NCBI RefSeq assembly: GCF_011290365.1
Contig: NZ_CP049786.1
Location: 3,534,001-3,598,000, forward strand
Origin: Leclercia sp. 29361
GTDB lineage: Bacteria > Pseudomonadota > Gammaproteobacteria > Enterobacterales > Enterobacteriaceae
DNA: 64,000 bases
Reading direction: 5' to 3'
Shown here one piece after another: positions 31,490 through 42,478 of this stretch. A program made the translations under genes and the position numbers. Position 1 is the first letter of the stretch, and each line of letters starts with the position of its first letter. The notes beneath the pieces are model-generated. The model was not told the DNA's origin, ran no database searches, and saw nothing but the letters and a program-made list of their open reading frames with translations.

Positions 31490-33043
31490 TCAGGCGTTAG
31501 TTACGGGTTTCGGCTCGTTTTTTGTCTGCGTATTTTCCAGCATACGACGCACCGGAACAATGAGCACCATCAGGACAGCGGCACAAATCAGCAGTGCGAT
31601 GGAGCAGCGCGCGAAGAGATCCGGCAGCATATCCAGCTGATCGGCCTTCACATGACCGCCAATCAGGCCCGCCGCCAGGTTGCCCAGGGCACTGGCACAG
31701 AACCACAGGCCCATCATCTGGCCACGCATTCTCTCCGGGGCCAGCAGGGTCATGGTCGCCAGACCAATCGGGCTCAGGCACAGTTCACCGAGGGTCAGCA
31801 TCAGGATACTGCCCACCAGCCAGAACGGCGATACGCCCGCCCCACCGTTACTGAGAACGTTCTGCGCCGCCAGCATCATCAGGCCAAAGCCCCCTGCCGC
31901 ACACAGAATGCCGATCACAAACTTGGTGATGCTGCTCGGGCGAATGTTGTTGCTCGCCAGCTTCGGCCAGGCCCAGCTAAAGACTGGCGCCAGCAGGATA
32001 ATAAACAGGGCGTTAATCGACTGGAACCACACCGCGGGAATTTCAAAATCACCGATCATGCGGTTGGTGTAGTCGTTGGCAAACAGGTTAAACGAGGTCG
32101 GCTTTTGTTCAAACGCAGACCAGAAGAAGGCCGCCGACACCAGCAGGATAAAGCAGACCAGCAGCCTGGCGCGCTCTTTACGGTTCAGACCGGCAAACAT
32201 GAACAGCCAGATAAAGTAGAGCGCCACCGAGGCGGCAATGACGTACACCAGCACGCTGGCCACCGCGACCGGGTTAATGACAATCACACCCTGGGCAATC
32301 AGGGTCACGATAATCGCGATACCTGCCGCCAGGGCCAGTAACCAGCCGCCAACGCCTTTTTTCTTCGCCACAGGGCTGTTCCAGGTGGAATCCAGCCCCA
32401 CTTCGCTGTCATAGCGCTTCATCGACGGCACGGCAAACAGGCGGAAGATAACCAGTGCCACCAGCATCCCGATGCCACCGATACCAAAGCCCCAGTGCCA
32501 GCCGTGGGATTTAATCAGCCAGCCGGAGATCAGCGGCGCGATAAATGACCCCATATTGATGCCCATGTAGAACAGCGAGAAGCCGCCGTCACGACGCGCA
32601 TCGCCTTTCTTATACAGCGTGCCCACCATCACCGAGATACAGGTTTTGAACAGGCCTGAGCCGAGGACGATAAACATCAGGCCGATAAAGAACAGGTTGT
32701 TTCCCATCACCGCGGACAGCGCAATCGACAGGTGGCCGAGGGCAATCAGAATTGAGCCGTACCAGACCGCTTTCTGCTGGCCGAGCCAGTTATCCGCCAG
32801 CCAGCCGCCCGGGAGCGCGGCCAGATACATGGTCCCGGCGAAGATGCCGACGATAGCGGAGGCATTTTCACGCGCCAGCCCCATGCCGCCGTCATAGACG
32901 GTTGCCGCCATAAACAGGATCAGTAGCGGACGAATACCGTAAAACGAGAAGCGCTCCCACATCTCCGTGAAGAACAGCGCGCCGAGCGGATAAGGATGGC
33001 CGAAGAAAGTTCGGCTTTCGTTTTTATTAACAGAGGATTGCAT
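31490..33043 (-). CDS. POT-family proton-dependent oligopeptide transporter
   Basis: A 517-residue inner-membrane symporter of the PTR2/POT family, with the N-terminal signature TEMWERFSFYGIRPLL (ExxERF motif), GGWLADNWLGQQKAV, and GDARRDGGFSLFYMGINMGSFIAPLISG, the second family signature. It differs from E. coli DtpA-D in length and in parts of the sequence, so no dtp symbol is given. The ATG at 33043 has AGGAG upstream; a 13-residue longer frame lacks support. It probably imports di- or tripeptides. It is transcribed toward the oxidoreductase and yfgJ. Confidence 0.9.
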   Translation of the reverse strand: MQSSVNKNESRTFFGHPYPLGALFFTEMWERFSFYGIRPLLILFMAATVYDGGMGLARENASAIVGIFAGTMYLAALPGGWLADNWLGQQKAVWYGSILIALGHLSIALSAVMGNNLFFIGLMFIVLGSGLFKTCISVMVGTLYKKGDARRDGGFSLFYMGINMGSFIAPLISGWLIKSHGWHWGFGIGGIGMLVALVIFRLFAVPSMKRYDSEVGLDSTWNSPVAKKKGVGGWLLALAAGIAIIVTLIAQGVIVINPVAVASVLVYVIAASVALYFIWLFMFAGLNRKERARLLVCFILLVSAAFFWSAFEQKPTSFNLFANDYTNRMIGDFEIPAVWFQSINALFIILLAPVFSWAWPKLASNNIRPSSITKFVIGILCAAGGFGLMMLAAQNVLSNGGAGVSPFWLVGSILMLTLGELCLSPIGLATMTLLAPERMRGQMMGLWFCASALGNLAAGLIGGHVKADQLDMLPDLFARCSIALLICAAVLMVLIVPVRRMLENTQTKNEPKPVTNA

Positions 33044-33296
33044 AATTCTCCTGAGACGATGTGTCGTGTTGCTTGTTAACACCGGAAGCCAGCCACCCGG
33101 TTAGCGATTAGGTAGCTTTTTTACATCCGGCGAAATGTTATTTAACCATTTGATAACCTAAGGCAACTTTTGTCCAGCCCCCGGAGCACCCTCAAAAGAC
33201 GAAAGTTCGACAATCGTCTTATTTCTTAGATTTTATGTTGGATAAACATGAATAGTGATTGACATCACATCAATAATTATTCATTCCTTTCAGGCA
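33044..33296. promoter_or_regulatory. POT gene upstream region with CRP-like site
   Basis: This non-coding gap holds AGTGA-TTGACA-TCACA at 33254-33269, which matches the CRP consensus TGTGA-N6-TCACA with one change on each orientation's outer base. It lies about 210 bp upstream of the POT start, far for direct activation unless the leader is long. A/T-rich sequence surrounds it. No small gene is visible. Confidence 0.45.
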
Positions 33297-33326
33297 TAAA
33301 AAAACCCGCGACGGGCGCGGGTTTTT
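33297..33326 (-). terminator. Intrinsic terminator of der
   Basis: AAAAACCCGCG-ACGGG-CGCGGGTTTTT gives a 7-bp GC stem flanked by A/T runs; on the minus strand it ends in a seven-T run. It lies 18 bp past the der stop. Confidence 0.92.
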
Positions 33327-33343
33327 CAGCAGAACAGCAACGA

Positions 33344-34816
33344 TTATTTGCTTTTCTTAATGTGTTTAATCAAACGCTTACGCTTACGCATCTGGTTCGG
33401 CGTCAGGGTGTTACGTTTGTTAGCAAACGGGTTATCCCCTTCTTTGAACTGGATACGGATCGGTGTACCCATCACTTCCAGCGATTTACGGAAGTAGTTC
33501 ATCAGATAGCGTTTGTAAGAATCTGGCAGATCCTTCACCTGGTTACCGTGGATCACCACGATAGGCGGGTTATAACCGCCGGCGTGGGCATATTTCAGCT
33601 TCACGCGACGACCGCGCACCAGCGGTGGCTGATGGTCTTCTGCCGCCATAGTCATGATACGGGTCAGCATCGCGGTACCGACACGACGCGTTGAACAGTC
33701 GTAGGCTTCGCGTACGGACTCAAACAGGTTACCCACGCCGCTGCCGTGCAGGGCTGAGATGAAGTGAACGCGGGCAAAGTCGATAAAGCCCAGACGGAAG
33801 TCCAGCATCTCTTTGACCTGCTCACGCACTTCGTTGCTCAGGCCATCCCACTTGTTGACGACGATAACCAGTGAGCGCCCACTATTGAGGATAAAGCCGA
33901 GCAGGGAGAGATCCTGATCGGAGATGCCTTCACGGGCATCGATAACCAGCATCACCACGTTGGCGTCTTCAATCGCCTGCAGGGTTTTGATTACCGAGAA
34001 TTTCTCAACCACATCGGTAATTTTACCGCGCTTACGCACGCCCGCGGTGTCGATCAGTACGTATTCACGCTCGTCACGCTGCATCGGGATGTAGATGCTG
34101 TCGCGGGTGGTGCCCGGCATGTCGTATACCACCACGCGGTCTTCACCGAGAATACGGTTAGTAAGCGTTGACTTACCGACGTTTGGACGACCGACGATGG
34201 CCAGCTTGATCGGCAGATCCTGCGGGTTGAAATCGTCTTCCGGCTCCTCTTCACCCTCTTCGCCTTCTTCGAACTGCGCCCAGTATTCGGCGTCTTCGTC
34301 GACCTCTTCCGGCGGGTTGATCTCGTCAACGTACGGCAGCAGCGCGGTTTCCAGCAGGCTGGTAACGCCACGACCGTGAGAGGCGGCGATTGGGTAGATA
34401 TCGCCCAGGCCTAACGACCAGAAATCGGCCATCGCCTGATCGGGATCGATACCGTCCGTTTTGTTCGCCACCAGGAAGGTGGATTTTTCACGTGAGCGCA
34501 GGTGCTTGGCGATGGCAACGTCGGCAGGCATCAGGCCCGCACGCGCATCTACCATAAACAGCACGATATCCGCTTCTTCGATCGCCAGCAGGGATTGTTC
34601 CGCCATGCGGGTTTCAACGCCGTCTTCTGTCCCGTCGATACCGCCGGTATCGATACAGATAAACTCACGACCTTCCACTTCTGCACGACCGTACTTACGG
34701 TCACGCGTGAGCCCCGGGAAATCCGCAACCAGCGCATCACGGGTGCGTGTTAAACGGTTAAAAAGAGTGGATTTTCCAACGTTCGGGCGCCCGACAAGCG
34801 CGACCACAGGTACCAT
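33344..34816 (-). CDS. der: Der (EngA), double GTPase for 50S assembly
   Basis: Essential GTPase with two tandem G domains needed for 50S ribosomal subunit maturation. The 490 residues match E. coli. G1 motifs GRPNVGKST occur near residues 9-17 and again near 210-218; DTGG and DTAG are the G3 motifs, and NKTD and NKWD the G4 motifs. An acidic linker ([13 protein letters not shown]) joins the domains, and the C-terminal KH-like domain ends in a basic tail ([13 protein letters not shown]). It lies downstream of bamB across a terminator-like hairpin. Confidence 0.98.
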   Translation of the reverse strand: MVPVVALVGRPNVGKSTLFNRLTRTRDALVADFPGLTRDRKYGRAEVEGREFICIDTGGIDGTEDGVETRMAEQSLLAIEEADIVLFMVDARAGLMPADVAIAKHLRSREKSTFLVANKTDGIDPDQAMADFWSLGLGDIYPIAASHGRGVTSLLETALLPYVDEINPPEEVDEDAEYWAQFEEGEEGEEEPEDDFNPQDLPIKLAIVGRPNVGKSTLTNRILGEDRVVVYDMPGTTRDSIYIPMQRDEREYVLIDTAGVRKRGKITDVVEKFSVIKTLQAIEDANVVMLVIDAREGISDQDLSLLGFILNSGRSLVIVVNKWDGLSNEVREQVKEMLDFRLGFIDFARVHFISALHGSGVGNLFESVREAYDCSTRRVGTAMLTRIMTMAAEDHQPPLVRGRRVKLKYAHAGGYNPPIVVIHGNQVKDLPDSYKRYLMNYFRKSLEVMGTPIRIQFKEGDNPFANKRNTLTPNQMRKRKRLIKHIKKSK

Positions 34817-34876
34817 GTTTAAAGCCTCATAAAATTCGATATCACGTCGCGTTTGCGGCGTTTTTTAAAAAATCAA

Positions 34877-34904
34877 AACGGCCCCTGAAGCAACAGGAGC
34901 CGTT
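34877..34904 (-). terminator. Terminator-like hairpin between bamB and der
   Basis: AACGGCcCCTG-AAGCAA-CAGGaGCCGTT pairs fully in the minus-strand RNA (the one mismatch becomes G-U) and is followed there by TTTTGATTTTTT. It probably gives partial termination, setting der expression apart from bamB. Confidence 0.8.
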
Positions 34905-34926
34905 GAGTATACTACAACCGCGGTGA

Positions 34927-36105
34927 TTAACGCGTGATCGCGTACAGCGTACCGTCTTTTGCCTGGATCAGCAGTTTGCCGTCAGCCACTACCGGCTCGG
35001 TCAGGAAACCGGAACCGTCGACTTTCTCCTGAGCGACAAAACGACCGTTGCTCGGGTCAATCCAGTGCATGTAACCTTCGCTATCACCTACCACCAGGCT
35101 GCCGTTATACAGCGCCGGTGCGGTCAGCAGACGGTGCAGCAGATCGCTCTGCGTCCACAGCGTCACGCCGCCATCGGTGCTCAGCGCCAGCAGGCGATCG
35201 TTCTGATCCACCAGATAGATGCGGTTGCCGTCCACCACAAAATCGTTCACCGAGCCCAGCTCGCGTTTCCACATCACCTGGCCGCTACGCAGATCCATCG
35301 CGGTCAGATTGCCGTTATAAGCCAGCGCGTAGACAACGCCATTGACGATAACCGGGGTGGTATCCACATCGCTCAGACGGTCGATTTCGGTCGGACCGGT
35401 TGCCTGAGAGATACGCTGCTGCCAGATCAGCTGACCCTGCTGCATCAATACGGCGTTAACGCGACCGTTATCGCCGCCAACAATGGCTGCACCAAAGGCA
35501 GTGGCTGGAGCAGATTCACCGCGCAGGGAGAGCGCAGGCATATCCAGGTTAACGGTCCACTTCACCGCACCGTCAGTTTCATTCAACGCCTGCAGCTGAC
35601 CGTTAGCGGTATGCACCAGTACCATGCCGTCGCTGACGACCGGACGGGAGAGTGCTTCGCCGGCAACGCGGGTTTGCCAGGCAATGGAACCGTCGCTGGC
35701 GTTAAGGGCATAGACCTGTGCCTTCTCGCTGCCGATATAGACATGGCCACCGGCCACCGTCACACCACCTGACAGCAGAGCCGGGGTGCGTGACAGCCAG
35801 CCGCTTTTTTCAGCCAGATTAATCGACCACACCTCTTTGCCGTCATCGGCGTTTACGGCTTTTACCGTGCCTTTGCGGTCAGCCGCATAGACCACGCCGT
35901 CCGCAGAAGCCGGATGCAGGTTGGAGTAGAAATCGCCAATGCCGTCACCAACGGAGGTGCTCCAGGCAGTAGACGGTGCAAACTGGTTTTCAACCGTCGG
36001 CAGTGGAGACATGGTGACAACATCTTCTTCGCCGCTGAACAGTGAACAGCCGCTCAATAACGTAACGGAAAGCAGTCCTGGCAGAAGTAATTTACGCAAT
36101 TGCAT
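34927..36105 (-). CDS. bamB: BamB, outer-membrane assembly lipoprotein
   Basis: Lipoprotein of the BAM complex, an eight-bladed beta-propeller that binds BamA and passes substrates. The 392 residues match E. coli. The lipobox LLSGC marks lipidation about residue 20, followed by SLFSGEED. Repeated PQQ-like blades are visible (VYAADRKGTVKAVNADDGKEVW, VYALNASDGSIAWQ, LTAMDLRSGQVMW). yfgM lies 10 bp upstream; the bamB ATG has GAGAGGGA before it. Confidence 0.98.
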   Translation of the reverse strand: MQLRKLLLPGLLSVTLLSGCSLFSGEEDVVTMSPLPTVENQFAPSTAWSTSVGDGIGDFYSNLHPASADGVVYAADRKGTVKAVNADDGKEVWSINLAEKSGWLSRTPALLSGGVTVAGGHVYIGSEKAQVYALNASDGSIAWQTRVAGEALSRPVVSDGMVLVHTANGQLQALNETDGAVKWTVNLDMPALSLRGESAPATAFGAAIVGGDNGRVNAVLMQQGQLIWQQRISQATGPTEIDRLSDVDTTPVIVNGVVYALAYNGNLTAMDLRSGQVMWKRELGSVNDFVVDGNRIYLVDQNDRLLALSTDGGVTLWTQSDLLHRLLTAPALYNGSLVVGDSEGYMHWIDPSNGRFVAQEKVDGSGFLTEPVVADGKLLIQAKDGTLYAITR

Positions 36106-36115
36106 CGGGTCCCTC

Positions 36116-36736
36116 TCAGACGGACAAATTATTTATTTTCATCTGCATCATTTCGCTCAGCGCGGGTGAGGCGTTGCTTTTAACACCCGCTTCCCATGCG
36201 CTGCGCGCGCCTTGTTTGTCACCCTTGCTCAGCAGTGCTTCGCCACGCAGGTCGGCAACGATTGAGGCAAAGCCTTCACCTTTGACAGAGTCCAGGGTTT
36301 TCAACGCTTCGTCTGGTTTCTTCTGCTGCACCTGAATACGGGCAAGACGCAGATTGATGAGCGCTTTCAGGTTGTCGTTGCCTGCGGCTGCCAGACCCTG
36401 CTGCAGCTGGGCTGCCGCTTTATCCAGCTCGCCTTTATCAACGAACTGCTGAGCCACTTCCAGCGACGTCAGGGCACCATAGGTGTTTTTGTTGTCTGCG
36501 GCAAATTTCTCTGCCGCCGCCAGGGTTTGGGGCTGTTCGGCCTTAATGGCGCTCACGGTATTTTCATACTGTAAGGAGGAGCCACGCGCGGAATCGACCT
36601 GATGACTGTTCCAGTAACGCCAGCCCACCAGGGCGCCAACACCTAAAATGACCCCAACAGCCAGTGCTTTGCCGTTTTCAGCAAAGAAGCGTTTAATCGC
36701 ATCAACCTGGTCGTTTTCGTTCTCGTACATTTCCAC
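36116..36736 (-). CDS. yfgM: YfgM, TPR-containing ancillary SecYEG protein
   Basis: An inner-membrane protein with one N-terminal membrane segment (GKALAVGVILGVGALVGWRYW) and periplasmic TPR-like repeats; in E. coli it binds SecYEG and PpiD and assists periplasmic chaperone handover. The GTG at 36736 gives 206 residues, (M)EMYENENDQVDAIKRFF, the E. coli length. An ATG two codons later is the alternative. Longer starts would run into hisS. It starts 13 bp after the hisS stop. Confidence 0.93.
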   Translation of the reverse strand: MEMYENENDQVDAIKRFFAENGKALAVGVILGVGALVGWRYWNSHQVDSARGSSLQYENTVSAIKAEQPQTLAAAEKFAADNKNTYGALTSLEVAQQFVDKGELDKAAAQLQQGLAAAGNDNLKALINLRLARIQVQQKKPDEALKTLDSVKGEGFASIVADLRGEALLSKGDKQGARSAWEAGVKSNASPALSEMMQMKINNLSV

Positions 36737-36749
36737 GCAGTCCTTCTCC

Positions 36750-38024
36750 TTAGCCCAGTAGAGTGCGCAAGTGCGCCGCAACGCCGTCCTGCGTTACCGT
36801 TGTTTGCTCACCAGAGCGCAGATCCTTCACTACCACTTCGCCGTTAGCCACTTCTGACTCGCCAAGCACCAGTGCGATACGCGCGCCCCACTTATCGGCA
36901 CGGGCGAACTGTTTCTTAAAGTTGCCGCCGCCGTGGTTGGTCATCAGCTTAGCTGCTGGCAGCGCATCGCGCATACGTTCGGCAAGCTGCATTGCCGCAG
37001 ACTGCGTTTCCGCGCCTGAGGCCACCAGGTATATATCGACAACAGGATCGGCTTTAAATTCCGGATTAACTGCCTGAACTAACAAAACAAGTCGCTCGAG
37101 GCCCATAGCGAAACCGACTGCCGGTGCCGCGCGGCCGCCTAACTGCTCTACCAGGCCGTCATAACGACCACCCGCGCAGACGGTTCCCTGTGAGCCGAGG
37201 CTGGTAGTCACCCACTCAAACACGGTGCGGTTGTAGTAGTCCAGACCACGTACCAGGCGCTGATTGACGGTATAAGCAATACCCGCAGCTTCCAGCAGTT
37301 TGCACAGACCAGCAAAGTGTTCGCGGGAATCTTCATCCAGATAATCGCCCAGGGAAGGCGCATCGTTCAGCAGGGCCTGCACGTCCGGGTTCTTGGAATC
37401 CAGCACGCGCAACGGGTTGCTGTACATACGACGCTTGCAGTCTTCGTCCAGCTTCTCTTTATGCTGCTCGAGGAAGGCCACCAGCGCATCACGATAATTT
37501 GCACGCGCTTCAAGAGAACCAATGGAGTTCAGCTCCAGGGAGACGTGGTCAGCGATACCCAGTGCGCGCCACCAGCGGGCGGTCAGCATAATCAGCTCTG
37601 CGTCAATATCCGGGCCTTGCAGACCGAAGGCTTCGACACCCAACTGGTTAAACTGGCGGTAGCGGCCTTTCTGTGGGCGTTCGTGACGGAACATTGGGCC
37701 GATATACCACAGGCGCTGCTCCTGATTGTACAGGAGACCATGCTCGATGCCGGCGCGTACACATCCCGCCGTACCTTCCGGACGTAAGGTCAGGCTGTCG
37801 CCATTACGATCCTCAAAGGTATACATCTCTTTTTCAACCACGTCGGTGACTTCACCGATAGCGCGTTTGAATAACGGGGTCTGCTCTACAATCGGCAAAC
37901 GGATTTCGCTGTAACCGTAGCTGCCGAGCACCTGCTTGAGGGTGCCTTCAATGCGCTGCCAGATGGCGGTCTCGGCAGGCAGATAATCGTTCATGCCGCG
38001 AATGGCTTGAATGTTCTTTGCCAC
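36750..38024 (-). CDS. hisS: HisS, histidyl-tRNA synthetase
   Basis: Class II aminoacyl-tRNA synthetase charging tRNA-His. The 424 residues match E. coli. Motif 2 ([19 protein letters not shown]), the histidine-specific [15 protein letters not shown] and motif 3 ([28 protein letters not shown]) are visible, followed by the anticodon-binding domain. It lies between ispG and yfgM on the same strand. Confidence 0.98.
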   Translation of the reverse strand: MAKNIQAIRGMNDYLPAETAIWQRIEGTLKQVLGSYGYSEIRLPIVEQTPLFKRAIGEVTDVVEKEMYTFEDRNGDSLTLRPEGTAGCVRAGIEHGLLYNQEQRLWYIGPMFRHERPQKGRYRQFNQLGVEAFGLQGPDIDAELIMLTARWWRALGIADHVSLELNSIGSLEARANYRDALVAFLEQHKEKLDEDCKRRMYSNPLRVLDSKNPDVQALLNDAPSLGDYLDEDSREHFAGLCKLLEAAGIAYTVNQRLVRGLDYYNRTVFEWVTTSLGSQGTVCAGGRYDGLVEQLGGRAAPAVGFAMGLERLVLLVQAVNPEFKADPVVDIYLVASGAETQSAAMQLAERMRDALPAAKLMTNHGGGNFKKQFARADKWGARIALVLGESEVANGEVVVKDLRSGEQTTVTQDGVAAHLRTLLG

Positions 38025-38091
38025 GTTTGTTCTCTTTCTATAGACAAAAATGAACCCTGGGGTTCATAACCGAAGGGTTCAATCATACACA

Positions 38092-38108
38092 GGAAGCGAA
38101 CCGCTTCC
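38092..38108. other. Small stem-loop after ispG
   Basis: GGAAGCG-AAC-CGCTTCC is a perfect 7-bp stem in the 91-bp ispG-hisS gap, without a U-tract. A nearby AACCC...GGGTT repeat pair (38053-38080) could pair too. It may shape the hisS leader; weak evidence. Confidence 0.4.
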
Positions 38109-38115
38109 CATCACG

Positions 38116-39234
38116 TTATTTTTCTACCTGTAGCACGCTGATGCGCTGCGCTTCATCCAGCATGGTGGCTTTGGCGCGAATGCGGGCTTCAAGCTGATCG
38201 ATCATGTCATTATTATCCAGACGATCTTTGCGGACGCCATCTTCATAGAGACCACTTTTCTTGTTGCCACCCGTAACGCCCAGGGTCGACACCAGGGCCT
38301 CACCCGGACCGTTCACCACACAGCCGATAATCGAAACGTCCATCGGGGTGATGATATCTTCCAGACGCTGCTCCAGCGCATTCACCGTACCGATGACGTC
38401 GAACTCCTGACGTGAACAGGTTGGGCAGGCGATAAAGTTGATGCCACGGGAGCGAATACGCAGCGATTTCAGGATATCGAAACCGACTTTGATCTCTTCC
38501 ACCGGATCGGCGGCCAGCGAGACACGCAGGGTGTCGCCAATGCCTTCATTCAGCAGCAGACCAAGGCCAATCGCTGATTTCACCGCACCGCTGCGCGCAC
38601 CACCTGCTTCGGTGATCCCGAGGTGCAGGGGCTGATCGATCTGCTTCGCCAGCAGACGATAGGATTCAACGGCAAGGAAAACGTCCGACGCTTTAACGCT
38701 GACTTTGAACTGGTCGAAGTTCAGACGATCGAGATGATCCACATGACGCATGGCCGATTCGAGCAGCGCCTGCGGAGTCGGTTCGCCGTACTTTTCCTGC
38801 AGATCTTTTTCCAGCGAACCGGCGTTTACGCCGATACGGATGGGGATGTTTTTGTCGCGGGCGCAATCGACCACCGCGCGGATACGCTCTTCGCTGCCGA
38901 TGTTGCCAGGGTTGATACGCAGGCAATCAACGCCGTATTCCGCGACTTTCAGCGCGATACGGTAATCGAAGTGAATATCGGCAACCAGCGGAACGGAGAC
39001 CTGCTGTTTGATGAGTTTGAACGCTTCTGCCGCATCCATTGTCGGTACGGAAACGCGGACTATGTCTGCGCCTACACGTTCTAACGCTTTGATCTGATTG
39101 ACCGTCGCTGCCACGTCAGTGGTGCGAGTATTGGTCATCGACTGAACGGCGATGGGAGCACCATCGCCAATTGGCACATTCCCGACGTAAATACGTTTCG
39201 ATTTTCTACGTGGAATAGGAGCCTGGTTATGCAT
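38116..39234 (-). CDS. ispG: IspG (GcpE), MEP-pathway 4Fe-4S enzyme
   Basis: Converts methylerythritol cyclodiphosphate to HMBPP in isoprenoid synthesis. The 372 residues match E. coli, with cluster Cys in [13 protein letters not shown] (two Cys) and [11 protein letters not shown] (third Cys plus the Glu ligand). It depends on Fe-S delivery, which the isc operon of this window provides. It lies 30 bp after rodZ. Confidence 0.98.
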   Translation of the reverse strand: MHNQAPIPRRKSKRIYVGNVPIGDGAPIAVQSMTNTRTTDVAATVNQIKALERVGADIVRVSVPTMDAAEAFKLIKQQVSVPLVADIHFDYRIALKVAEYGVDCLRINPGNIGSEERIRAVVDCARDKNIPIRIGVNAGSLEKDLQEKYGEPTPQALLESAMRHVDHLDRLNFDQFKVSVKASDVFLAVESYRLLAKQIDQPLHLGITEAGGARSGAVKSAIGLGLLLNEGIGDTLRVSLAADPVEEIKVGFDILKSLRIRSRGINFIACPTCSRQEFDVIGTVNALEQRLEDIITPMDVSIIGCVVNGPGEALVSTLGVTGGNKKSGLYEDGVRKDRLDNNDMIDQLEARIRAKATMLDEAQRISVLQVEK

Positions 39235-39264
39235 GGAAAATCTCCCGCGTTGCCTGTCTGTTAC

Positions 39265-40263
39265 TTACTGTGCTGCTGATTGTTCGGCATTGAGGGTCAG
39301 ACGCGCAACCTGGTTAGTTCTGATAAAACGGCTCAGATCGACAGGTTTACCCTGGAACTGGATCTGGACCGCTGCCGGAGCACCAATCTTGAGCTTATAA
39401 GGCGCCTGGCCTGCCAGATTTAACGTTCCGTCCTTACGCTGCAGACCGCTGAACAGCTTTTTGCCGGTCGCGTCGGTCACTTCCAGCCAGCAATCGGCGC
39501 TGAAGTTCATGACCAGTGCGTTCGGGTCGGCCGCTGCAGCGGTCACGCCCGCCGGATCGGATGGCAAAGGCTGAACCGCGTTATCCGCGGTGGCTGCCGG
39601 TGCCGTCTCGACGTTTGCCTGTGAAGGCGAAACCACGGCGTTGTCAGCCGGAGCCTGGGCAGTTTGATCAACGACTGGCGCAGTAGTCTGCGCCGTTGCC
39701 GTATTCGCCGTACCGGCAGTAACCGCCGGCGGTTCGCTGGCGGTTGCTGAAGCGTCGGTATTCAGGGGGATGCTCTGCGCGCCCTCACCTGCCGAGCCGT
39801 TAAGCTCGGCGGAGGATTGGTCGGCCATGGTGGTGATCTCTTCCTGCTGCGCTTTGTGGTTCTGCCACCACCAGGCGCCCGTCAGGCCGATAACCACAAA
39901 CAGTACCAGCCAGGTAAAGCTCATCAGCCAGCCATCACGCTTTTTACGACGTTTGCCCAGCGAAAAACTCTGCATCGGCGCGACTTTCGCCGCTCTGACC
40001 GGTGCCTGTTTTTCCATCATCGGCAGCAGTTCTTCTTCTGGAATATGCACCAGTTTCGCATAAGAGCGGATATAACCACGCAGAAACGTTGAAGCAAGTT
40101 CGGCAGGTGCCTTATCTTCTTCAATATCGCGGACCGTGGAAACCTTCAGGCATAAGCGTTCCGCAACGGCTTGCTGGCTTAGTCCGAGTTGTTCACGGGC
40201 GTTGCGAAGACGAACGCCAGTGGAAAGTGCTGCATTTTGGTCGTGAGTGGCTTCAGTATTCAT
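39265..40263 (-). CDS. rodZ: RodZ, cytoskeletal membrane protein
   Basis: Links MreB to the cell-wall elongation machinery. The 332 residues (E. coli 337) comprise a Xre-like helix-turn-helix domain (about residues 15-85, [21 protein letters not shown]), a basic juxtamembrane patch ([11 protein letters not shown]), one membrane segment (about 112-133), an Ala/Thr/Pro-rich periplasmic linker and a C-terminal DUF4115 beta domain. The linker is where length varies among genera. Confidence 0.96.
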   Translation of the reverse strand: MNTEATHDQNAALSTGVRLRNAREQLGLSQQAVAERLCLKVSTVRDIEEDKAPAELASTFLRGYIRSYAKLVHIPEEELLPMMEKQAPVRAAKVAPMQSFSLGKRRKKRDGWLMSFTWLVLFVVIGLTGAWWWQNHKAQQEEITTMADQSSAELNGSAGEGAQSIPLNTDASATASEPPAVTAGTANTATAQTTAPVVDQTAQAPADNAVVSPSQANVETAPAATADNAVQPLPSDPAGVTAAAADPNALVMNFSADCWLEVTDATGKKLFSGLQRKDGTLNLAGQAPYKLKIGAPAAVQIQFQGKPVDLSRFIRTNQVARLTLNAEQSAAQ

Positions 40264-40515
40264 TCGCTACAACTACTGGTACGTGAAAATTGAGGATTCT
40301 GGCGCCGGTGAGTCACAATGCCACCCGCACCGCGAAACTTCTGGTCAGTTAACCTTAGTAAGACAGCACAACACTGTCAGGTTTTCGTTGACAGAAGCGG
40401 CTTGTCAGTGAGGCTAAACTGTTGTTGCGTCGTTACATACTGCCTTAAAGTCATATAAAACGCACCGTAATTATTATCAATACACCGGTGCAATGACTGT
40501 TTATTCGCATCTTAC

Positions 40516-40548
40516 GCTGCCACGGCGCAGATAATGCGCCGTAGCAGC
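40516..40548 (-). terminator. Long stem-loop after rlmN
   Basis: GCTGCcACGGCGCA-GATAA-TGCGCCGTaGCAGC begins 8 bp past the rlmN stop. The one mismatch becomes a G-U pair in the minus-strand RNA, giving a 14-bp stem. No U-tract follows, so it may protect the mRNA end or block exonucleases. The remaining 250 bp up to rodZ show no gene. Confidence 0.6.
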
Positions 40549-40555
40549 ATAATAA

Positions 40556-41722
40556 TTACACGGCCTTGATGTCGATCGCTTCGCCCTGCATACGTTTACG
40601 CAGCGTACGCTTGGTGCGGTCGATAACTTCACCGGCCAGCTGACCACAGGCGGCATCAATATCATCGCCGCGGGTTTTACGCACGATAGTGGTAAAACCA
40701 TACTCCATCAGCACTTTGGAGAAACGGTCGATACGGCTGTTCGAGCTACGGCCATACGGCGCGCCCGGGAACGGGTTCCATGGGATCAGGTTAATCTTGC
40801 ACGGCGTATCTTTCAGCAGCGCGGCCAGCTCGTGCGCATGCTCGGTGCCGTCGTTGATGTGATCCAGCATGACGTACTCAATGGTGACGCGTCCCTGGTT
40901 AGCATTGGACTTCGAAATGTAGCCCCGCACCGAATTCAGGAAGGTCTCGATATTGTACTTTTTGTTGATGGGGACGATCTCATCACGGATGGTATCGTTC
41001 GGCGCATGCAGCGAAATCGCCAGCGCAACGTCAATCATATCGCCGAGCTTATCCAGCGCAGGCACAACACCTGACGTAGAGAGCGTCACGCGACGTTTGG
41101 ACAGGCCAAAACCGAAGTCATCGAGCATGATCTCCATCGCCGGAACCACGTTAGTCAGGTTCAGCAGCGGCTCGCCCATCCCCATCATCACCACGTTGGT
41201 GATCGGACGGGTGCCGGTTACTTTTGCCGCGCCGACGATCTTCGCCGCACGCCAGACCTGGCCGATGATTTCCGACACACGCAGGTTGCGGTTAAAGCCC
41301 TGCTGCGCCGTGGAGCAGAACTTACACTCCAACGCACAACCGACCTGGGAAGAGACACACAGAGTGGCGCGATCATCTTCCGGGATATAGACCGTTTCAA
41401 CGCGCTGATCGCCTACGGCAATCGCCCATTTGATGGTGCCGTCAGCTGAACGCTGCTCTTCCACCACTTCCGGGGCGCGGATTTCCGCGACCTCTTTCAG
41501 CTTGTTGCGCAGCACTTTGTTGATGTCAGTCATGTCATCAAAGTCGTCGCTGCAATAGTGATACATCCACTTCATGACCTGGTCGGCACGAAACGGCTTC
41601 TCGCCCATCTCTTTGAAGAACTCGCGCATCTGCTGACGGTTCAGGTCCAGCAGGTTGATTTTTCCATTTTTATTTGGAACCGCAGGAATGGCGACTTCGG
41701 AGGTATTAACTAATTCAGACAT
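40556..41722 (-). CDS. rlmN: RlmN, 23S rRNA/tRNA adenine C2-methyltransferase
   Basis: Radical SAM enzyme that methylates C2 of A2503 in 23S rRNA and A37 of some tRNAs. The 388 residues (E. coli 384; the extra ones are in the variable N-terminus) carry the cluster motif C129-ALE-C133-KF-C136 and conserved Cys in RATLCVSS and DAACGQLAG, the latter being the methyl-carrying Cys. The downstream rodZ gene starts about 290 bp away. Confidence 0.97.
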   Translation of the reverse strand: MSELVNTSEVAIPAVPNKNGKINLLDLNRQQMREFFKEMGEKPFRADQVMKWMYHYCSDDFDDMTDINKVLRNKLKEVAEIRAPEVVEEQRSADGTIKWAIAVGDQRVETVYIPEDDRATLCVSSQVGCALECKFCSTAQQGFNRNLRVSEIIGQVWRAAKIVGAAKVTGTRPITNVVMMGMGEPLLNLTNVVPAMEIMLDDFGFGLSKRRVTLSTSGVVPALDKLGDMIDVALAISLHAPNDTIRDEIVPINKKYNIETFLNSVRGYISKSNANQGRVTIEYVMLDHINDGTEHAHELAALLKDTPCKINLIPWNPFPGAPYGRSSNSRIDRFSKVLMEYGFTTIVRKTRGDDIDAACGQLAGEVIDRTKRTLRKRMQGEAIDIKAV

Positions 41723-41775
41723 AATATATTCCGGCCTCGTTGTTACACGTTATGGCCCGTGGAGGGTTGAAAAGA

Positions 41776-41811
41776 AACGCCCCGGAAAGCAGTCTGCTCA
41801 TCCGGGGCGTT
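41776..41811 (-). terminator. Intrinsic terminator of ndk
   Basis: AACGCCCCGGA and TCCGGGGCGTT form a perfect 11-bp stem. The loop itself contains an AGCAG/CTGCT pair, and TTTCTTTTC follows on the minus strand. It lies about 80 bp past the ndk stop and before rlmN. Confidence 0.9.
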
Positions 41812-41891
41812 GCATTGTACAAAGTCTGACGCAGGGATGCCACGTCTGCACGCGGCATTTACGAAAATAATGTGTAAACGAAACCGTTAAA

Positions 41892-42323
41892 TTAACGGGT
41901 ACGTGAGCACACTTCGCCTTCTGCGAAGAAGAAAGCGATTTCGCGTGCAGCAGATTCTACGGAGTCGGAACCGTGGGTGCCGTTCTCGGTGAAGCTGTCA
42001 GCGTAATCTGCGCGCAGGGTACCGGCCAACGCGTTGTCCGGGTTGGTTGCGCCCAGCAGATCGCGGTGACGCTGAACAGCATTTTCGCCTTCCAGCACGG
42101 AAACCACGATTGGGCCAGAGGTCATGAACTCAACCAGACCGTCGAAGAATGGGCGACCTTCGTGCTCAGCATAGAAACCGCGAGCCTGCTCAACGGTCAG
42201 ATGCAGCATTTTGGTGCCAACGATTTTGAACCCTGCCGCTTCAAAGCGAGCAAAGATGCTGCCAATAACGTTTTTTGCCACCGCGTTTGGTTTGATGATG
42301 GAAAAAGTACGTTCAATAGCCAT
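41892..42323 (-). CDS. ndk: Ndk, nucleoside diphosphate kinase
   Basis: Equalises NDP/NTP pools through a phosphohistidine. The 143 residues match E. coli, with the active-site His117 in NGTHGSDS and the N-terminal [12 protein letters not shown] signature. It is transcribed from its own upstream gap of 155 bp after pbpC. Confidence 0.98.
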   Translation of the reverse strand: MAIERTFSIIKPNAVAKNVIGSIFARFEAAGFKIVGTKMLHLTVEQARGFYAEHEGRPFFDGLVEFMTSGPIVVSVLEGENAVQRHRDLLGATNPDNALAGTLRADYADSFTENGTHGSDSVESAAREIAFFFAEGEVCSRTR

Positions 42324-42478
42324 GATTACCTCTGTGATTTGTTCTGTTGTTTTGCATTCATGCGAAATATATGGCGCGGATTATAATGAGCATTCACGCC
42401 ATTGCCTATGGATGGATGTAACATTTTTTTAAAATAAGACGAGTTTTAACAACAGATCGGGGCTAAAACCTGTTTTAT

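Noticed and set aside
16082..33043. Genomic island or prophage carrying the accessory genes
   Set aside because: No integrase, transposase, tRNA insertion site or direct repeats were found, and the accessory genes are split among several intervals by core genes in normal order.
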